DNA of 64,000 nt, taken from the NCBI GenBank assembly GCA_964627455.1, contig CAZVKC010000003.1:130116-194115 (forward strand). The letters run 5' to 3'. Below the pieces are notes generated by a model. The model saw only the letters and a list, made by a program, of their open reading frames with translations, did no database searches and was not told the DNA's origin. Shown piece by piece: positions 1-8,707 of this stretch; within the stretch, counting starts at the first letter, position 1, and each line of letters begins with the position of its first letter. The DNA comes from F-183 sp964627455 (GTDB lineage: Bacteria; Acidobacteriota; Terriglobia; Bryobacterales; Bryobacteraceae). The position numbers and the translations under genes were made by a program.

Positions 1-2221
1 ACGTGAACCGGCTGCCTTCTCCGAGTTCGCTTTCCACCCAGATCCGCCCGCTCTGCTGCTCAACCAGCCGCTTGCAGATGGCGAGGCCGAGTCCCGTACC
101 TTCGCGGATGCCCTTGGTCGTCGCGCCCGCCTGATAGAACACGTCGAAAATCGCACGCCGGTGTTCCGGGGCAATGCCGATGCCGGTATCCCAGACCGTG
201 ATCGCGATCTGCTTGCGGAACCAGCTCGAGGCCAGCCCGATCCGTCCGCCTACGGGCGTAAACTTGATCGCGTTCGAGAGCAGGTTCAGGACAACCTGCT
301 TGAACCGCAACCGGTCGGCTCGCAACATCAGTTCCGCCTGGATCTGGTTGAGGATCACAATGGATTTCGCATCAGCCTGCGGGCGCAGCGTCCCGATGAC
401 TTCATCGACCGCCTGATTGAGGTCGAAGTCTTCGGTGCGGAACTCCAGCCGCCCCGCCTCGATCTTGCTCAGGTCAAGGATGTCGTTGATCAGCGCCAGC
501 AGGTGCTGCGAATCGCGGTAGATGTGCTGGACAAACCGTTTCTGCTTCTCGTTGAGCGGCCCTTCGATCTCCTCTTCGAGCAGTTCCGAAAAGCCCGTGA
601 TGGTATGCAACGGGGACCGCAATTCGTGGCTCATGCTGGCCAGGAACTCGCTCTTGGAACGGCTCGCGGCTTCCGCCTTCAGCTTCGCTTCCTGCAGTTC
701 CTCTTCGCGGCGGCGGCGTTCGGTGATGTTGTAGGCCACCACCATGCGCACAGGCCGGCCGGACACGACCATGTCGTGAATGATCGAATCCACTTCGAAC
801 GTGGTGCCGTCTTTGCGTGTGTGGCGAATGCCGCTGCGAGCCTCGCCGGGCAGGTATTCGGTCCAGATGTCTTTGAAGGTCCGCTCGAGAAACTCCTCTC
901 GGCTGTAGCCGTATTCCTCAGTGGCCTTGTCGTTCACCGCAATGAATCGTAGCGTCTCGGAGTCGTATACATAAGCCGGAACCGGATACGCTTCGAACAG
1001 GGTGCGGGCCTGTTCCGCGCTGCGGGCCGCCTCGCTCGCCAGCAGTTCCCGCTCGGTGATATCGCGGATCGCAGCCGCCACGTGCACGCCGCCCGACAGG
1101 TTCATCGGACTGAGCGTGATCTCGACAGGGAACTCGACGCCGTCTGCCCGCCTCGCGGAAAGCTTGAGTCCGCTGCCCATGGGCCGGATGGACGGCTTCT
1201 CCATGAAACTCATGCGCCGGTGGCGATGCGTGTCGCGAAACCGGTCCGGCACGAGCAGGTCTACGGGCTGGCCGATGAGATCCGCCGGTTCGTAGCCGAA
1301 CAGCCGGCGGACGCTCTGGTTCGCCAGGACGATCCGGCCTGCGCTATCCACCTCGACGATTGCGTCCGGGGCCGCTTCGAGCAGGTCGCGATACCGGCCG
1401 ATTGCTTCGATCTCGACACGGACGGCTTCCGCCTGCGCGCGCATCTGCCGCCACTGCGAAGCGTCGACCAGCGATGATACGACGCCGCGGACTTTGCCCG
1501 AGTTGTCGCGCAACGGCGAGTTGGTGATCGCCATCGTGAACATCGAACCATCGCGGCGCCGCCGCGGAGTCTCCTCGAGATGCCATCCCGGACCATCACC
1601 GTGCACCAGGCGGCTGACCATCTTCAGGAACGGTTCCAGTTCCTCCTGCGGAATCGTCGGCGGGATCCGGCCCAGAATCTCTTCCTGTTTCCAGCCGGTC
1701 ATGCGTTCCGCTTCGGCGCTCCAGTACATCACCAGACCGTGCTCGTCGACCGCGCAGAGTCCAAAGGGACAGGCTTCCACTACCGCCCGCAGGGTTTCAT
1801 AGGCGCTGATGCATTCCAGACTTTCCTTACGGATCGCTTCCCGCTGCCGGCGGCAATGCAGCGCGCGGTAGGCCGCCCGGCTCAAGGGTCCAGGCTCTTT
1901 GGAGAATAGGCAATCAAGCGCGCCGTCGCGGATCCACCGCGCCGCGAGTTCGTGATCTTCAGGCCCATCGGCGAACGCGACAACGGGCAGGCCGGGAGCC
2001 AGATGCCGGGCCTCCGCGAGCGCTTCGCTCCAGCCGGATTCCGCGAGCAGCAGGTCGTAGTTGCCGGCGGACTCCCTCAATTCACGCCGCAGGTCGCGAA
2101 TCGAATCGACCTCGCGAATATCGGCCGGAAAACCGAGAGCCGCGAGTTCCCCACGGAATCTCGCGGCTTCTCCTTCCTGATTGGAAAGTACCAGTATGTG
2201 AAGTGGCGCTTGCTGCTGCAT
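1..2221 (-). CDS. Multi-PAS sensor histidine kinase (3' end beyond window)
   Basis: A sensor kinase whose C-terminus runs off the left edge; about 740 codons are visible. Order: a receiver-like domain (residues 1-115), three PAS/PAC domains (about 140-480, with PAC-like ends such as AAIRDITERE and VAYNITERR), then a HisKA dimerisation box SMSHELRSPLHT with phospho-acceptor His532, and a HATPase domain with an N-box (LNLLSNAIKF) and the glycine boxes WDTGIGI and GTGLGLAI. The receiver-like domain has AE (Glu61) where a phosphorylatable Asp is expected, so it is probably not phosphorylated; the downstream Lys is kept (FSKEP). No transmembrane segment is visible, which suggests a cytosolic sensor. 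Start chosen at the ATG at 2221, 25 bp after the BON gene. It could be a hybrid kinase if a receiver follows beyond the edge. Ligand unknown. Confidence 0.9.
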   Translation of the reverse strand, partial: MQQQAPLHILVLSNQEGEAARFRGELAALGFPADIREVDSIRDLRRELRESAGNYDLLLAESGWSEALAEARHLAPGLPVVAFADGPEDHELAARWIRDGALDCLFSKEPGPLSRAAYRALHCRRQREAIRKESLECISAYETLRAVVEACPFGLCAVDEHGLVMYWSAEAERMTGWKQEEILGRIPPTIPQEELEPFLKMVSRLVHGDGPGWHLEETPRRRRDGSMFTMAITNSPLRDNSGKVRGVVSSLVDASQWRQMRAQAEAVRVEIEAIGRYRDLLEAAPDAIVEVDSAGRIVLANQSVRRLFGYEPADLIGQPVDLLVPDRFRDTHRHRRMSFMEKPSIRPMGSGLKLSARRADGVEFPVEITLSPMNLSGGVHVAAAIRDITERELLASEAARSAEQARTLFEAYPVPAYVYDSETLRFIAVNDKATEEYGYSREEFLERTFKDIWTEYLPGEARSGIRHTRKDGTTFEVDSIIHDMVVSGRPVRMVVAYNITERRRREEELQEAKLKAEAASRSKSEFLASMSHELRSPLHTITGFSELLEEEIEGPLNEKQKRFVQHIYRDSQHLLALINDILDLSKIEAGRLEFRTEDFDLNQAVDEVIGTLRPQADAKSIVILNQIQAELMLRADRLRFKQVVLNLLSNAIKFTPVGGRIGLASSWFRKQIAITVWDTGIGIAPEHRRAIFDVFYQAGATTKGIREGTGLGLAICKRLVEQQSGRIWVESELGEGSRFT

Positions 2222-2246
2222 GGGAAGAGTGGAAACCCTCAGTTTC

Positions 2247-2819
2247 TCATCCAACCCGTTTTAATGCACGCAGTCCGGCATACGTGATCAGCCCGCCGGC
2301 GACGCTGGCGATTGCGCCCGCGCCTTTGGCCAGACTGGTTTCCGTATCATGCAGGAGGTGGAGACGGTTGTCGACATCCCGCACCCCGGGGACGCCCATC
2401 ACACCGGCCAGCAATTTGCCGGCGTCACGAGCTTCCACGTCACCTTCCAGCGTCACTGTTCCAGCATCGTCGGCGTGCACCGACAGCCCATGAGGTTTGT
2501 GGATCACCCTCCCCATCTTTGCCCGCACACGGGCCTCCAGCCTGGCAGGTTCGACGGCTTCATGTGTAAACATGTGCCGCACCTCTGCCGCGACGCCCTC
2601 GGCGCGATTCGCCAGATCCTGGGCGACTTTTTCCGTCTTCATCTCCGCGTGGCGGCACAGGCTTTCAGCTTGTGCTTCGAGTTTGGCCCGTCTCGACCGC
2701 CCGCGGTCGGGATCGAACAAATACATCAGTCCGGCGCCGATTCCAGCGCCAATCAGGAGGCCGGCGCCGGCTGCAGCGACATTCCGGACTTCGAAATCTC
2801 TACCATTGAGGTCTTTCAT
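2247..2819 (-). CDS. BON-domain protein with YtxH-like membrane N-terminus
   Basis: 190 residues from the ATG at 2819, which follows a strong AAGGAGG ribosome site; the frame stays open further upstream but that start has no such support. The N-terminus holds a Gly/Ala-rich membrane segment (GAGLLIGAGIGAGLMYLF) followed by a basic stretch, as in YtxH-like stress proteins. Residues about 95-160 form a BON domain (SVHADDAGTVTLEGDVEA, then VPGVRDVDNRL), a fold found in OsmY-type envelope stress proteins and thought to bind membranes or phospholipid. A second hydrophobic stretch lies near the C-terminus (IASVAGGLITYAGL). It is probably co-transcribed with the kinase 25 bp downstream and divergent from a universal stress protein, which fits envelope stress. 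Exact role unknown. Confidence 0.8.
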   Translation of the reverse strand: MKDLNGRDFEVRNVAAAGAGLLIGAGIGAGLMYLFDPDRGRSRRAKLEAQAESLCRHAEMKTEKVAQDLANRAEGVAAEVRHMFTHEAVEPARLEARVRAKMGRVIHKPHGLSVHADDAGTVTLEGDVEARDAGKLLAGVMGVPGVRDVDNRLHLLHDTETSLAKGAGAIASVAGGLITYAGLRALKRVG

Positions 2820-3056
2820 GGCCCCCTCCTTCAGATTCTTTCCTGCACGCCGTCTTCCGTTTCGAAAGTATGATTTTCCAAACTGCGGCCAAGCCCCCTG
2901 CGTGATATGCCCCAGTATGAATGGGGCAATCCCCACGTGCCCATACCGAGCCTTCGCCAAACCATGGTTTCTACAATGGCGTACAACGTGCACAGTTTCT
3001 TTGCAGGAAGAATGGAAACGAAGTTATTGAGCCTGTAAGCAGAAAGAAGGCATGTC
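2820..3056. promoter_or_regulatory. Divergent intergenic region, BON gene / universal stress protein
   Basis: 237 bp between two divergent starts, so promoters for both must lie here. The only clear structure is an inverted repeat at 2909-2927, GCCCCA and TGGGGC around a 7-nt loop, which could be an operator. A GAAGG ribosome site sits just before the ATG at 3057. I could not assign convincing -35/-10 pairs. Confidence 0.45.
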
Positions 3057-3920
3057 ATGTACCCGTTCTCCAAGATTGTTTTCCCGGTTGATTTCTCGAA
3101 ACGGTGCGAAGCCGTCGTTCCGGCGGTTCGGGCCATGGCCGCCAAACACAATTCCGGAATTGTCCTGTTTCACGCGCTGGACATGCCCCCCGGCGGCTAC
3201 GCGGAATGGTATTCCTTTGCCGCCGTCGTCGATCTTCCGGCGATTCGCGAACACACCGTCCGCAGCCTGGACCGTTTCGCCGAGCGCCTGTTCGCCGACG
3301 TTCCAGTCGAAAACGTGATTAGCGACGGACGCCCGGTTGACGCGCTGGCGGAATTCATCAAAGAGCGCCCCGACGACCTCATCATGCTACCGTCGCACGG
3401 ACATAGCAAGTTCCGGAGCATGCTGCTCGGGTCGGTCACCACCGGCGTACTGCATGAAGTGGCGAATCCCATCTGGACCGCGGCGCATGCGCTCGAAGAG
3501 CCGCCACCGCCGAGCGATTACCGGAACATTGTCTGTGCAATCGACATGGAGCGCAATTCGGTGAAGGCCCTCGACATGGCCAACCGGATCGCAAAAGACT
3601 ACGGCGCGAACCTCCGCGTCATTCATTCGGAACCGGCTGTCGAGGACCTCGTCCACAGCGACAGCGCGATGCGGTTCCGCAGGTTCTTAGAGTTCCGGGC
3701 TCGTGAGGATTACGAACCCCTGGCAGCGGAGGCGGGCGTCACGGCGGCAATCGAAGTGGTAGAGGGGCCGGTCGGTGAATCGATCGCCTCCGCTTGCAAG
3801 AGCCGCGACGCCGACCTGCTGGTAATCGGCAGGGGCGTTGTGCACGGGACCTTCGGCAACCTCCGGACGCATATTACGGACATCATCCGGCGTGCGCCGT
3901 GCCCCGTGATTACTGTTTGA
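3057..3920 (+). CDS. Universal stress protein, tandem UspA domains
   Basis: 287 residues forming two UspA domains in tandem. The first (about 1-140) opens with YPFSKIVFPVDFSKRCEAVV and ends with the ATP-loop-like stretch HGHSKFRSMLLGSVT. The second (about 150-287) opens with YRNIVCAIDMERNS and ends IGRGVVHGTFG...APCPVITV. Both resemble the G-2x-G-9x-G(S/T) nucleotide site of ATP-binding Usp proteins, the second with Thr/Asn in place of the last residue. Such proteins accumulate under starvation or oxidative stress; direct function here is inferred. Start at 3057 follows GAAGG. Its last 11 bases overlap the end of the convergent xylanase gene. Confidence 0.9.
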   Translation: MYPFSKIVFPVDFSKRCEAVVPAVRAMAAKHNSGIVLFHALDMPPGGYAEWYSFAAVVDLPAIREHTVRSLDRFAERLFADVPVENVISDGRPVDALAEFIKERPDDLIMLPSHGHSKFRSMLLGSVTTGVLHEVANPIWTAAHALEEPPPPSDYRNIVCAIDMERNSVKALDMANRIAKDYGANLRVIHSEPAVEDLVHSDSAMRFRRFLEFRAREDYEPLAAEAGVTAAIEVVEGPVGESIASACKSRDADLLVIGRGVVHGTFGNLRTHITDIIRRAPCPVITV

Positions 3921-5676
3921 CGATATGTTTGCCTGGTAGCGCGATGGCGGCATCTTTGGCTGCTTCTCCTCCGCCATCGCGTGCCAGGTCGATTTCGAAC
4001 ACCTGCGGTTCCGCGCCCTCGATCGACACCGTCACACGGTGGCGTCCCAGAAACGCGCGCGTCGTGTACACGCCGTCGTCGCCCGTCTGCCCTTCGGCAT
4101 TGGTCCACCAGTCTTTGAACACGAGACGCTCGTAGGCCTCCAGCATCGGGCGCGCGGACCAGTCGCGCCGGAACATCCCCGCGCCCTGGTTCGCCAGCCA
4201 GTGTGCGCCGTCCCAGAATCCCCACATCAGGAATGACTTGATGTTCGGATGCGAGAAGGCCGCGGTGAGATAGTCTTCCAGGTATTTGGCCTGCGCGGCT
4301 TCGTCCCGTGGACCTCCGAAGGTCACGTCGAACTCGGTGATCTCGATTGGCAGGTTGAACTGCGAGAGTTCGTCCCAGGCTTCGAGCACACGGGGGATCG
4401 GAGTGAGCGGGACATTCATATGCGCCTGATCGCCGAGGGCCGTCACAGGCGCGCCGTTATCCAGCAGTTCGCGAACAATGGCGAGGATCCCGTTGCGGTG
4501 GGCGTCGTTGGCGCCGCCCCGGACATTCGAGATGTTGTAGTCGTTGTACACGAGGTCGATATCCGGATTCTCCTCGCGCGCCCACTGAAAACTCTTCCAA
4601 AGCAGGTCGCGGCCGCCGTCCCGCAGGACCTCGGTATTCGTGTACGCCTCATTGACGGCGTCCCAGGCGACTAGCCGCCCGCGCGTCTTCCCGACGTAAT
4701 CCCGCACATGAGCCTCGATCGCCGCTCGCAGTTCCTCGCCGCGAAGGTTCCGGACACTGGTGGGAAGGTACTGGTAGCTCGGCCACACCAGCACGTGCCC
4801 GCGGACGGTGAGTCCGTTATCCGCGAACCACTGCAGCATCCGGTCGGCTGTCGGGAATCCGGCGCCGTTGTTGAACTGCCACTTCAACGCGTTCTCGGTC
4901 ACGACGTAGTTGAACAGGCGCTTCAACTCGGTGCGGTAGCGGTCGCCGTCGCCCGTATTGGCAAAGAGCGGACCATCGGCGACCGCAGTCCCGAACTTGA
5001 AACCATGTCTCAGCTGCTCGACCTTGACCGAAGCGCCGGGAACAGGGTTGCCGTCGGCATCGGTGACCACAACGCGGATATCGCCCATGCGGTTCTTGCG
5101 GATTCTTTCCTGGGCCGCTTCTTTCCAGGAGTCATCAACAGACTGGCCTCCGAAGATGTCGAGGTTGATGCTTTGCGGCGGCTCGGCGAGGATCCCGAAA
5201 TCTTCGAGCCGGATGTTCGCGAGTTCCACGGCGCCGACGTCGAAGCCGGTCTGGATTCGCAACGCGGAGGTCCCGGCAGCGTACGCCGCAGTCTGATAGG
5301 CGATCGCGTACTCTTTCCATTCCTCCGTCAACCGGATCACGTTCGACAGCGATTTGCTGTACGGCGTCGCGTTGAGTTCGTGGATGAGTCCGATGCGGCT
5401 CTTCGAAGACGAGCGTCCCCAGAGGCGGAAGCGGAGCCAGCGCGCGTTGGCGAGAGCCGGGGGAAGGACTCGCGACATTTGAGAATCCCAGGGCGTGGCA
5501 GGCGTGGCGATCGTGGTCGCAACGCGCAGCGCGGTGGATGTTCCATCCGGAACGTCGCTCACCGCGATCGCCTGCATGCCGCCGGTGCGGCTGTAACTCC
5601 AGGAGCCCCCTTCAACCAGGGTCTGGGCCGGCAGCAGCGTTGCAGCCGCGGCGGCCAGGACGAGAAACGCCTTCAT
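3910..5676 (-). CDS. Secreted GH10 endo-1,4-beta-xylanase
   Basis: 588 residues with a signal peptide (MKAFLVLAAAAATLLPAQ). Residues about 20-160 look like a carbohydrate-binding beta-sandwich (RWLRFRLWGRSSSKSRIGL). A short linker with an Ig-like strand pattern (VVVTDADGNPVPGASV, 202-217) leads into the GH10 TIM barrel at about 225-540. The GH10 acid/base lies in WDAVNEAY (Glu343) and the nucleophile in ITEFDVTF (Glu448), with the conserved barrel motifs GHVLVWPS and WGFWDGAHW. A C-terminal beta-rich tail (about 545-588) could be a small extra domain. It cleaves internal xylan linkages outside the cytoplasm. It lies 6 bp after the amidohydrolase gene, so the two are probably co-transcribed, though no functional link is obvious. 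Confidence 0.93.
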   Translation of the reverse strand: MKAFLVLAAAAATLLPAQTLVEGGSWSYSRTGGMQAIAVSDVPDGTSTALRVATTIATPATPWDSQMSRVLPPALANARWLRFRLWGRSSSKSRIGLIHELNATPYSKSLSNVIRLTEEWKEYAIAYQTAAYAAGTSALRIQTGFDVGAVELANIRLEDFGILAEPPQSINLDIFGGQSVDDSWKEAAQERIRKNRMGDIRVVVTDADGNPVPGASVKVEQLRHGFKFGTAVADGPLFANTGDGDRYRTELKRLFNYVVTENALKWQFNNGAGFPTADRMLQWFADNGLTVRGHVLVWPSYQYLPTSVRNLRGEELRAAIEAHVRDYVGKTRGRLVAWDAVNEAYTNTEVLRDGGRDLLWKSFQWAREENPDIDLVYNDYNISNVRGGANDAHRNGILAIVRELLDNGAPVTALGDQAHMNVPLTPIPRVLEAWDELSQFNLPIEITEFDVTFGGPRDEAAQAKYLEDYLTAAFSHPNIKSFLMWGFWDGAHWLANQGAGMFRRDWSARPMLEAYERLVFKDWWTNAEGQTGDDGVYTTRAFLGRHRVTVSIEGAEPQVFEIDLARDGGGEAAKDAAIALPGKHIVKQ

Positions 5677-5682
5677 CTGATC

Positions 5683-6915
5683 CTATTTTGCCGCTTCTTT
5701 CACCACCGCGCCGTCCCGCATCACCCAGCGGACTCCGCGGACCACAGTCTGGATGTCGCGCCACGGCTCGCCTTCGATGGCGACAAGGTCGGCGAAGAAG
5801 CCGGGAGCCAGGCGGCCAATGCGGTCCTGCATGCCCAGGAGTTCCGCGCCGTTGACGGTCGCCGCGCGCAACGCCTCTTCGTCCGTGAGGCCGGCTTTCA
5901 CGAACCACTCCAGTTCGCACGTGTTCTGCCCGAACATCGTGAATACGGCGTCGGATCCCATCGCAAAGCGGACCCCGGCTTTATGTGCGCGTTTCGCGGT
6001 ATCGAGGTTCCGCGCGATGTAGTCACGCAGGCCCTCCTCAGATCCCGGCGCAAAATTGTACTCGCGAGCGGCGTCGATGTAATACCGGTTGTGGTCGAGC
6101 GTCGGCACGAACCAGATTCTCTTTCGGGCCATTTCCTGTAGCGTGGCGTCGTCGACGTCTGCGCCGTGTTCGATGGAATCCGGCCCGGCTTTCACGGCGT
6201 CACGAAAGCCTTCCGGGCCGTAGGAATGAATCGCAATCCGCTTGCCAGCCTTGTGTGCGGCATCGACCGCGGCTGCCATCTCCTCGAACGTCAGCGTTTG
6301 TTTTCCGTCGACGTTTTCGAACCCGCCCCGAGAGGCGAACAGCTTGATCACATCCGCGCCGGCGGCGATGCGTTCCTCCACAGCCTTGCGCATGCCGTCC
6401 GCGCCCGGAGGCGGATTGCCGCCGATCCCGCGTCCCGCGGCAAGGATCCGTGGACCCTGCAGTTTCCCCATCGCAATGAGATCGCGAAGTGCGAAGTCGT
6501 TGCCATTCAAACCGTTGAGATCGCGGACCGTCGTCACCCCGCACTCGAGCGTGAGCTTGGCATTCGCCGCGGCCGATACAACCTCAACCGCAGGATGCTG
6601 GCGCGCACGAGCCCGCGGATTCGTCCCAAGCGCACGATTCCAGTAATAGGTGATGTGCGTGTGGACGTCGATCATCCCGGGGATGCCGGAATAGCGCCGC
6701 AAGTCAATGACGCGCGCGCCCTTCGGAAAACTGCCATGGTCTTTGTCGACCCGGGTGATCCGGCCGTCTTCCACGATCACGGCAGCGCGTTCGAGAACCG
6801 GGTCCCCGGGGACACCCGTCCACACCTTCCCAAAACGAATGACCTGCGGGTCGGCGGCCTGGAGCAGCGTCACCGCGCCGCAAAAGAAAAAACGGAGGAA
6901 CCTGGCGCACGCCAT
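5683..6915 (-). CDS. Exported metal-dependent amidohydrolase
   Basis: 410 residues with an N-terminal signal-like stretch (ARFLRFFFCGAVTLLQAA). Amidohydrolase family (imidazolonepropionase/prolidase-like branch): metal-binding HxH in MIDVHTHITYY (His85, His87), later metal or substrate residues in IAIHSYGPEGF and SIEHGADVDD, and the C-terminal metal Asp in FAMGSDAVFTMFG. It ends with the usual small beta-sandwich (GFFADLVAIEGEPWRDI). Members hydrolyse cyclic amides or dipeptides; substrate cannot be told here. It sits 6 bp upstream of the xylanase gene and 27 bp downstream of the SPFH gene, in one co-directional run. Confidence 0.88.
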   Translation of the reverse strand: MACARFLRFFFCGAVTLLQAADPQVIRFGKVWTGVPGDPVLERAAVIVEDGRITRVDKDHGSFPKGARVIDLRRYSGIPGMIDVHTHITYYWNRALGTNPRARARQHPAVEVVSAAANAKLTLECGVTTVRDLNGLNGNDFALRDLIAMGKLQGPRILAAGRGIGGNPPPGADGMRKAVEERIAAGADVIKLFASRGGFENVDGKQTLTFEEMAAAVDAAHKAGKRIAIHSYGPEGFRDAVKAGPDSIEHGADVDDATLQEMARKRIWFVPTLDHNRYYIDAAREYNFAPGSEEGLRDYIARNLDTAKRAHKAGVRFAMGSDAVFTMFGQNTCELEWFVKAGLTDEEALRAATVNGAELLGMQDRIGRLAPGFFADLVAIEGEPWRDIQTVVRGVRWVMRDGAVVKEAAK

Positions 6916-6942
6916 AAGTTCCTCCGAGTGTACTGCACCGCC

Positions 6943-8067
6943 TTACGACCGCTCTTCGCGAATGCGGACCAGGTCGCCCAGCAGAGAGTCGAGTCCACCG
7001 GTCACGGAGATGCGGTCCACCTTCTCCACCACGCGCTCGAGCGTCTCCAGTTCCTTCAAGCGGAGAAGGATCGGGTTGTCCTCGAGCAACTTCGCGGTGT
7101 TGAGCAGCGAACGCGTCGCGGCCGTTTCCTCGCGGCGTCGGATCAGGTTGGCCTGCGCCTGCTTTTCCGCCGTCACAACCTGGTTGAGGATGTCGCGCAT
7201 CTCTCCAGGCAGGATCACGTCTTTGATCGCGATCGCGCCCACGCGGACTCCGATCGCAGCCATGTCGTTACGCACCTTCGCAGCGGACTCCTCGTTCACG
7301 TCCACCTTCTCGGCGAGCACCTCATCGAGGGACTTCTTTCCGAGAGACTGGCGAACTGCAAACTGGAGCGCCTTGTAGAGCGCGTCTGTGTAATCCTTCA
7401 CCGACTGGCGGGCGCGCAGCGGGTCGACCACCTGGAACTCCGCCCAGATGTTCACGCGCAGCGACACCTTGTCGCGGGTGAGGATTTCCTGCCCGGGGAC
7501 CTCGCAGGCCTGCACACGCAGGTCCACGACGTCCACGCGGATCGCGCCGGCCGCAACCCAGAACATGTGCGTTCCGGGCGCGAGCAGACGAACGAACTTC
7601 GAGTCGACATACAGGAGTCCCGTTTTTCCTTCGTCCACGACATGCGCCGTGGATCCCGAGATGCCGGGTCCACCGAGACGCTGCAGGGCGCCGTGAAGAT
7701 CGCGCGGCACGTCGATGTCAGCCTTGGCGTCGAAGAGGCGGGCCGTGATGACCACGGGTCCGCGCCAGAACATCGCGCGCTTGCCGGGTCCGAGAACGCG
7801 CGACAGCTTGCCGTCCAAAAAGATCGCAGCCACCTGCGTATCGCCGGTTTCGACGATCACGAAGTGCTCATCCGCAACGGCGGGGCACTCCTTGCGCACG
7901 AAGTCGGTCCACTCGTTTTCGAAGTAGAGGTCGCGCACCTGGAACTTTTGCATCGTGAATCCGAACCCGATGAGGTAGTGCTCGCCGGGTCCGAGGATGT
8001 CGTAGAAACGTCCCTTTTTCAATACCAGGACACGCTCCTGGTCTCCGATGAAAACTTTGCGAAACAT
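6943..8067 (-). CDS. SPFH/slipin-family protein without N-terminal anchor
   Basis: 374 residues from the ATG at 8067, chosen because CAGGAGGACCC precedes it; the open frame extends upstream without a better site. The C-terminal half is a stomatin/SPFH domain (LTRDKVSLRVNIWAEFQVVDP ... VGAIAIKDVILPGEMRDIL) with a helical tail (EKQAQANLIRRREETAATR). Unlike typical slipins no N-terminal membrane helix is seen. The N-terminal half carries three copies of a short beta motif ending in L-x-PG: about residues 10-35 (KGRFYDILGPGEHYL), 75-100 (DGKLSRVLGPGKRAMFW) and 145-172 (DSKFVRLLAPGTHMFW). SPFH proteins scaffold membrane microdomains. A second, classical slipin is encoded at 51191-51964. Confidence 0.85.
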   Translation of the reverse strand: MFRKVFIGDQERVLVLKKGRFYDILGPGEHYLIGFGFTMQKFQVRDLYFENEWTDFVRKECPAVADEHFVIVETGDTQVAAIFLDGKLSRVLGPGKRAMFWRGPVVITARLFDAKADIDVPRDLHGALQRLGGPGISGSTAHVVDEGKTGLLYVDSKFVRLLAPGTHMFWVAAGAIRVDVVDLRVQACEVPGQEILTRDKVSLRVNIWAEFQVVDPLRARQSVKDYTDALYKALQFAVRQSLGKKSLDEVLAEKVDVNEESAAKVRNDMAAIGVRVGAIAIKDVILPGEMRDILNQVVTAEKQAQANLIRRREETAATRSLLNTAKLLEDNPILLRLKELETLERVVEKVDRISVTGGLDSLLGDLVRIREERS

Positions 8068-8339
8068 TGTAGGGTCCTCCTGTTTGTTTGGTTCGAAAGA
8101 GAAATGACGACCCACCGGACCTGTCCCGCCGGTTCCCACGGGAGAGCCCTATGAGCCCGCGCGCAGCCGGTACAACTGGAGCGCGAAGGCAGTTTCAGGA
8201 ACCTCGCAGAGTGCGAATCCGGTTGCGATCGCGGCCGTTCAAACTACGAACGGTGCGCTAGCGCTGGAACAGGTTCCGATGGATTGTCGATGGTTGTTGG
8301 TTCAGATCGCTTTGGCAAGCGAGACAGCGTGTCAGGCTG
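8068..8339. other. Intergenic stretch between SPFH gene and tRNA-like gene
   Basis: 272 bp upstream of the SPFH gene on the minus strand and downstream of the tRNA-like sequence. It contains the SPFH ribosome site near 8075-8085 and GC-rich short inverted repeats around 8112-8145. I see no supported coding frame, tRNA or clear terminator in it. Confidence 0.4.
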
Positions 8340-8412
8340 TTTGGATAACGGGAGTCGAACCCGCGACCGGCAGATTATCAGTCTGCTGCTCTACCCACTG
8401 AGCTATACCCTT
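8340..8412 (-). tRNA. tRNA-Ile(GAT)-like gene with poor acceptor stem
   Basis: A 73-nt cloverleaf on the minus strand. D arm GCTC/GAGC, anticodon stem GCAGA/TCTGC around loop CTGATAA (anticodon GAT, isoleucine), and a T arm GCGGG-TTCGACT-CCCGT with the invariant TTCGA are all intact. The acceptor stem is abnormal: positions 3-7 GGGTA pair with TATCC (one G-T), but positions 1-2 (AA) face AA at 71-72. No CCA is encoded after the A at position 73. It may be a functional but divergent tRNA, a tRNA pseudogene, or a tRNA end altered by an old integration event. A short open frame across it (8332-8538) is just its translation. Confidence 0.72.
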
Positions 8413-8562
8413 GGTTGGTGGGAAAGAACGCCGCAAGTCCGCCGGTACACGGTACTCCAGTGAAGCCGCGCCAGCGAGGCCGACACGCCGCGCGTGGCTC
8501 GCGCGCTCGTGTTTCGATGCTCTGCATTTGGCGGTCATGCGGATGTGTGTCCTTCCTTTGTG

Positions 8563-8592
8563 ATCTTAGAGAATCACCGGCAGGACGGTCAA
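8563..8592 (-). promoter_or_regulatory. Predicted sigma-70 promoter for the tRNA-like gene
   Basis: Reading the minus strand, TTGACC (8592-8587) is followed after 18 bp by TAAGAT (8568-8563). Transcription would start near 8556, about 145 nt before the tRNA-like gene, with no other gene between. The -35 matches consensus in 5 of 6 positions and the -10 in 4 of 6. Confidence 0.6.
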
Positions 8593-8614
8593 TACAAATG
8601 GCTCACTATTTGTA
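8593..8614. promoter_or_regulatory. Inverted repeat next to the -35 box
   Basis: TACAAAT and ATTTGTA, perfect 7-bp arms separated by 8 bp, directly abutting the -35 box of the promoter at 8563-8592 on its upstream side. The AT-rich arms stand out in a GC-rich genome. Placement fits a regulator binding site; the regulator is unknown. Confidence 0.5.
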
Positions 8615-8707
8615 CTATTCATGCAGACACACGATCGCCCCGGAATATCAAAATATCCGGATAGTTCGGACACAAAGTGTGCCAGACCGCGCTTCGGTTG
8701 GGGATCC

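Noticed and set aside
6166..8154. A 662-codon plus-strand open frame across the amidohydrolase and SPFH genes
   Set aside because: Antisense to two well-supported genes, no motif, no ribosome site.
8332..8538. A 68-codon minus-strand open frame
   Set aside because: It is the translation of the tRNA-Ile-like gene and its leader.
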